A stretch of 43,362 bases of DNA from Mycolicibacterium novocastrense (GTDB taxonomy: Bacteria > Actinomycetota > Actinomycetes > Mycobacteriales > Mycobacteriaceae): assembly GCF_001570485.1 (NCBI RefSeq), contig NZ_BCTA01000088.1:1-43362 (forward strand), given 5' to 3'. Positions 41,085 to 43,362 of the stretch are shown here, piece after piece. Position numbers and translations under genes: made by a program. The notes below the pieces were generated by a model that saw only the letters and a program-made list of their open reading frames with translations, was not told where the DNA came from and did no database searches. Within the stretch, counting starts at the first letter, position 1. The number at the start of each line of letters is the position of its first letter.

Positions 41085-41860
41085 GCTCCACCCCTTCGGG
41101 TGCAGGGCTAGACACTGAACGACACGCCATCGCGCTGGCCTGTCGCGTCCTGGCGGCGCGCGACTTGGCGCCAGGCATCCTCGGCCACATCAGCCTGCGC
41201 GTCGACCGAGATCGACTGCTGATCCGATGTCGTGGTCCGCGCGAGCGAGGGCTCGCGTTCACCAGCGCAGAGGACATCCGGATGGTCACGTTGGACGGTA
41301 CAGCGGGCGGCAAAGGAGAACTCGACGATGGTTACCAGCCGCCGAACGAGTTGCCACTGCACACCGAAGTGCTCCGCACCCGCCGCGATGTCAATGCTGT
41401 GGTTCATGCGCACCCCGAGGCGGTAGTCGCCGCCGATCTCGCCGGTCTGGCTGTCCGACCGATCGTCGGAGCGTTTGACATACCCGGTTTTCGGCTCGCC
41501 GCGGCTGGCGTGCCGGTCTATCGGCGAGGCGTATTGGTGCGCAATCGGCAACTAGCCCAGGAAATGGTTGCTGCTATGGCAGACCGGCCGGTGGTCGTTC
41601 TCCGTGCCCACGGCCTCACCAGTGCTGCGGACACCGTCGAGCGGGCCGTACTACAGGCCATCAGCGTCGACACGATCTCGCGTTTGTCGCTCCAGATCGC
41701 TTCTGCGGGTGGCACTCTGGCTGATTTGCCCGACGCTGATGCAGCAGAGCTGCCTGATCTCGGTAACGCTTTCAACGAGACCATCGCGTGGCGTCACGAG
41801 TTGGCGCGCCTCGAAACCCATGGTTTGTCGTGTCACCCATCGGAGAAAAGGTCCTCATAG
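41081..41860 (+). CDS. Class II aldolase/adducin-family protein, possibly an aromatic decarboxylase
   Basis: ATG 41081 gives 259 residues. The metal site is visible: H109 and H111 in VVHAHPE and H177 in LRAHGLT. E90 (PPNELPLH) is 19 residues before H109, as the catalytic Glu is in fuculose-phosphate aldolase. In Gram-positive phthalate pathways the 3,4-dihydroxyphthalate decarboxylase belongs to this family, and such a role fits the RHO and dehydrogenases nearby. Aldol cleavage of a ring-fission product is the other likely role. Confidence 0.85.
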   Translation: MSSTPSGAGLDTERHAIALACRVLAARDLAPGILGHISLRVDRDRLLIRCRGPRERGLAFTSAEDIRMVTLDGTAGGKGELDDGYQPPNELPLHTEVLRTRRDVNAVVHAHPEAVVAADLAGLAVRPIVGAFDIPGFRLAAAGVPVYRRGVLVRNRQLAQEMVAAMADRPVVVLRAHGLTSAADTVERAVLQAISVDTISRLSLQIASAGGTLADLPDADAAELPDLGNAFNETIAWRHELARLETHGLSCHPSEKRSS

Positions 41861-42095
41861 GCACATCCGGGCACGCGCTCATGTCCATTGCCGCGGGTGG
41901 TCTGGGACGCGGCTTCCGATCCCATCGGACCATTGGCGTAGACATCCCCCGCACTCTCCTCGCCCGAGCATCGAGACCCGCGTGAATCGGAGCTTCGACA
42001 GCGCTGCGCGGATAGACCCCCATTCAGCGGCGAGGACACTGGTGGGCAGATGCAGAGCAACAAGAGCATTGCGCATCACCGGAGGGACGATAGTT

Positions 42096-42947
42096 TTGAG
42101 TTGGTTGACCGGGCAAGTCGCCCTGGTGACCGGCGGGGCAGCCGGAATCGGTTTGGCCGTGGTCGAGCGTTTCTTGGCCGAGGGCGCATGCGTGGGCGTC
42201 CTGGATCGCTCGGAAGGCGACCTGGCTACCATCGGCAACGCCGACGGCAGGCTCATCGCGGTAACAGGTGACGTGACGTCGTATGCAGACAACGTCATGG
42301 CGGTGCGCGAAACGGTCGATGCGTTCGGAAAGCTCGACGTCTTCGTCGGCAACGCTGGGATCTTCGATTACTTTGCCCCTTTGGTGGGTTTCGACGGAGC
42401 CGACCTCAGCAGCGCCTTCGATGAGATCTTCGCGGTCAATGTAAAGGGCTACCTCCTTGGTGCCAGGGCCGCCGTTCCTGAACTCCTCAAAAGCGATGGC
42501 CCGAGCATGATCTTCACCGTCTCCAACTCTGGCTTCTATGCCTCCAGTGGCGGCCCGCTGTACACCGCTTCCAAGCACGCAGTCGTTGGCGTAGTGCGTG
42601 AACTGGCCTACGAGTTGGCGCCGAAGATCAGGGTGAATGGCGTCGCTCCAGGCGGCACGGTAACGGGCCTGCGTGGAATCGAGGACCTCGGCCAGGGTCA
42701 GGACGTGTTGTCATCGGTGCCCGGCATCGCCGACATTATGAGTACTACAAACCCATTGCAGTACGCGCAGCAGCCCGCCGATCACGCCGGCCTGTATCTG
42801 CTACTCGCGTCTGCAGACAACTCGCGAGCGGTGACCGGCGTCGTCATCAACAGCGACGGCGGCTTGGGCGTGCGGGGCCTCAACCAGCCGTCCGGAGGGC
42901 TGGAACTTGCCACCGGCGCGATGCGCATCGACGTCGGGTCAACATAG
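42096..42947 (+). CDS. cis-2,3-dihydrodiol-2,3-dehydrogenase (BphB/HcaB-like SDR)
   Basis: TTG 42096 follows GGAGGGACGA at 42081 and gives 283 residues. The SDR motifs are TGGAAGIG (12-19), NAG at 86-88, N114 in FAVNVKG, S143, Y156 and K160 (YTASK). The segments NAGIFDYFAPL, FTVSNSGFYASSGGPLYTASK, VNGVAPGGT and NSDGGLGVRG closely follow biphenyl dihydrodiol dehydrogenases. The reaction would convert a cis-dihydrodiol to a catechol with NAD. It is 12 nt upstream of the extradiol dioxygenase gene, the usual bphB-bphC partner order. The 235-nt gap before it has no supported gene. Confidence 0.92.
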   Translation: MSWLTGQVALVTGGAAGIGLAVVERFLAEGACVGVLDRSEGDLATIGNADGRLIAVTGDVTSYADNVMAVRETVDAFGKLDVFVGNAGIFDYFAPLVGFDGADLSSAFDEIFAVNVKGYLLGARAAVPELLKSDGPSMIFTVSNSGFYASSGGPLYTASKHAVVGVVRELAYELAPKIRVNGVAPGGTVTGLRGIEDLGQGQDVLSSVPGIADIMSTTNPLQYAQQPADHAGLYLLLASADNSRAVTGVVINSDGGLGVRGLNQPSGGLELATGAMRIDVGST

Positions 42948-42959
42948 GAGGTTTTACAC

Positions 42960-43362
42960 ATGTTGGTGAAAGCGTTGGGTTATGTGGGTGTGGAGTCTCC
43001 GGATGCGAAGGAGTGGTTGGCGTTCGGTCCGGAGGTTTTGGGGATGGAGGCGGTTGAGGCGTCCAGTGGGTCGGTCCTGTTGCGGATCGACGACGCGGAT
43101 CACCGGATCGCCGTTCATCACGGGGACCGCAACCGGATGCTGTATGCGGGGTGGGATGTGGGCAGCGAGGATGCGCTTGAGGCTGCCGGGGAGTTGCTGC
43201 ACAAGCGGGGCATTGGGTTTGAGGTGGGAACCGAGGAGGACTGCGCGGCCCGCGGTGTGTTGGGCTTTTTGACGCTGTCGGATCCTTCGGGGTTGCGTCA
43301 TGAGTTGTTTTACGGTCAGAAGGTGGTGCCGGGTTCCTTCCGGCCCGGTCGTGCGATATCGG
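42960..43362 (+). CDS. Type I extradiol dioxygenase (BphC-like), N-terminal part, cut by the window's right edge
   Basis: ATG 42960 follows AGGAGG at 42946-42951, and the frame stays open to the end of the window (134 codons). The visible part is the first vicinal-oxygen-chelate module: LVKALGYVGVESPDAKEW, FGPEVLGMEAVE, RIDDADHRIAVHHGD, YAGWDVGSEDALEAAGELL, FLTLSDPSGLRHELFYG. The iron-binding second module lies outside the window, so its ligands cannot be checked. Such enzymes cleave 2,3-dihydroxybiphenyl-type catechols next to the hydroxyls. It forms a pair with the BphB-like SDR. Confidence 0.92.
   Translation, partial: MLVKALGYVGVESPDAKEWLAFGPEVLGMEAVEASSGSVLLRIDDADHRIAVHHGDRNRMLYAGWDVGSEDALEAAGELLHKRGIGFEVGTEEDCAARGVLGFLTLSDPSGLRHELFYGQKVVPGSFRPGRAIS

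Noticed and set aside
1..43362. Search for CRISPR arrays, tRNA or rRNA genes, insertion sequences and attachment sites
   Set aside because: No regularly spaced repeats, cloverleaf-like sequences, transposase motifs or terminal inverted repeats were noticed by eye. Small or diverged elements could have been missed.

Overview
The window is a 43.4 kb stretch of high-GC actinobacterial DNA in which every supported gene reads on the + strand. A complete yrbEAB-mceABCDEF-mas operon, many GTG and TTG starts, 1-4 nt ATGA/GTGA gene overlaps and a mycobacterial-style [3Fe-4S] ferredoxin point to Mycobacterium/Mycolicibacterium or a close relative (Nocardia, Rhodococcus). No rRNA, tRNA, CRISPR array, transposase or integrase was seen. 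The content is that of a catabolic island for a hydrophobic aromatic or side-chain-bearing compound. It holds five Rieske ring-hydroxylating oxygenase (RHO) alpha subunits and five beta subunits, one of them cut by the left edge. It also holds ring-cleavage-type proteins of three unrelated folds, dehydrogenases for dihydrodiols, alcohols and aldehydes, and an acyl-CoA side-chain module.

Layout. (A) 1-7436: an RHO beta (partial) and alpha in beta-alpha order, an SDR, a zinc alcohol dehydrogenase, an Asp-box beta-propeller protein, a second RHO alpha/beta pair, an SCP2-domain protein and a protocatechuate-dioxygenase-like protein without iron ligands. (B) 7468-18131: a full Mce lipid-importer operon lacking only its ATPase, which is normally encoded elsewhere. 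(C) 18200-20938: an epoxide hydrolase and an aldehyde dehydrogenase. (D) 21254-23132: a DHA2-type MFS transporter and a MarR regulator. (E) 23465-30709: RHO alpha/beta, zinc alcohol dehydrogenase, class III CoA-transferase, thiolase-like aldolase, DUF35 partner, double hot-dog MaoC protein and ferredoxin. (F) 30957-34434: another RHO pair, a cupin and a beta-hydroxyacid dehydrogenase. (G) 34601-43362: a second MarR regulator, a meta-cleavage-product-type hydrolase, a fifth RHO pair, a Gfo/Idh/MocA dehydrogenase, a LigB-type extradiol dioxygenase, a class II aldolase/decarboxylase, a BphB-like dihydrodiol dehydrogenase and the start of a BphC-like extradiol dioxygenase.

How the parts may work together (inference). 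The Mce complex would import a hydrophobic substrate. RHOs would dihydroxylate rings, SDR/ADH/Gfo dehydrogenases would rearomatise or oxidise the products, and the CoA-transferase/thiolase-like/DUF35/MaoC set would remove an acyl side chain as a CoA ester. That set resembles the ibuprofen ipf system and the steroid Ltp2-ChsH system. BphB/BphC-like and LigB-like enzymes plus the hydrolase would open and cleave the ring. The substrate cannot be named from sequence alone.

The most interesting points are: the ipf/Ltp2-like deacylation cassette whose thiolase lacks both catalytic cysteines; an Mce importer built into a degradation island; a PcaG-like orphan and a LigB-like enzyme with altered metal ligands; an 18-nt motif shared by the promoters on both sides of the first marR; and two palindromes spaced exactly 20 bp apart over a candidate promoter near 40.8 kb.
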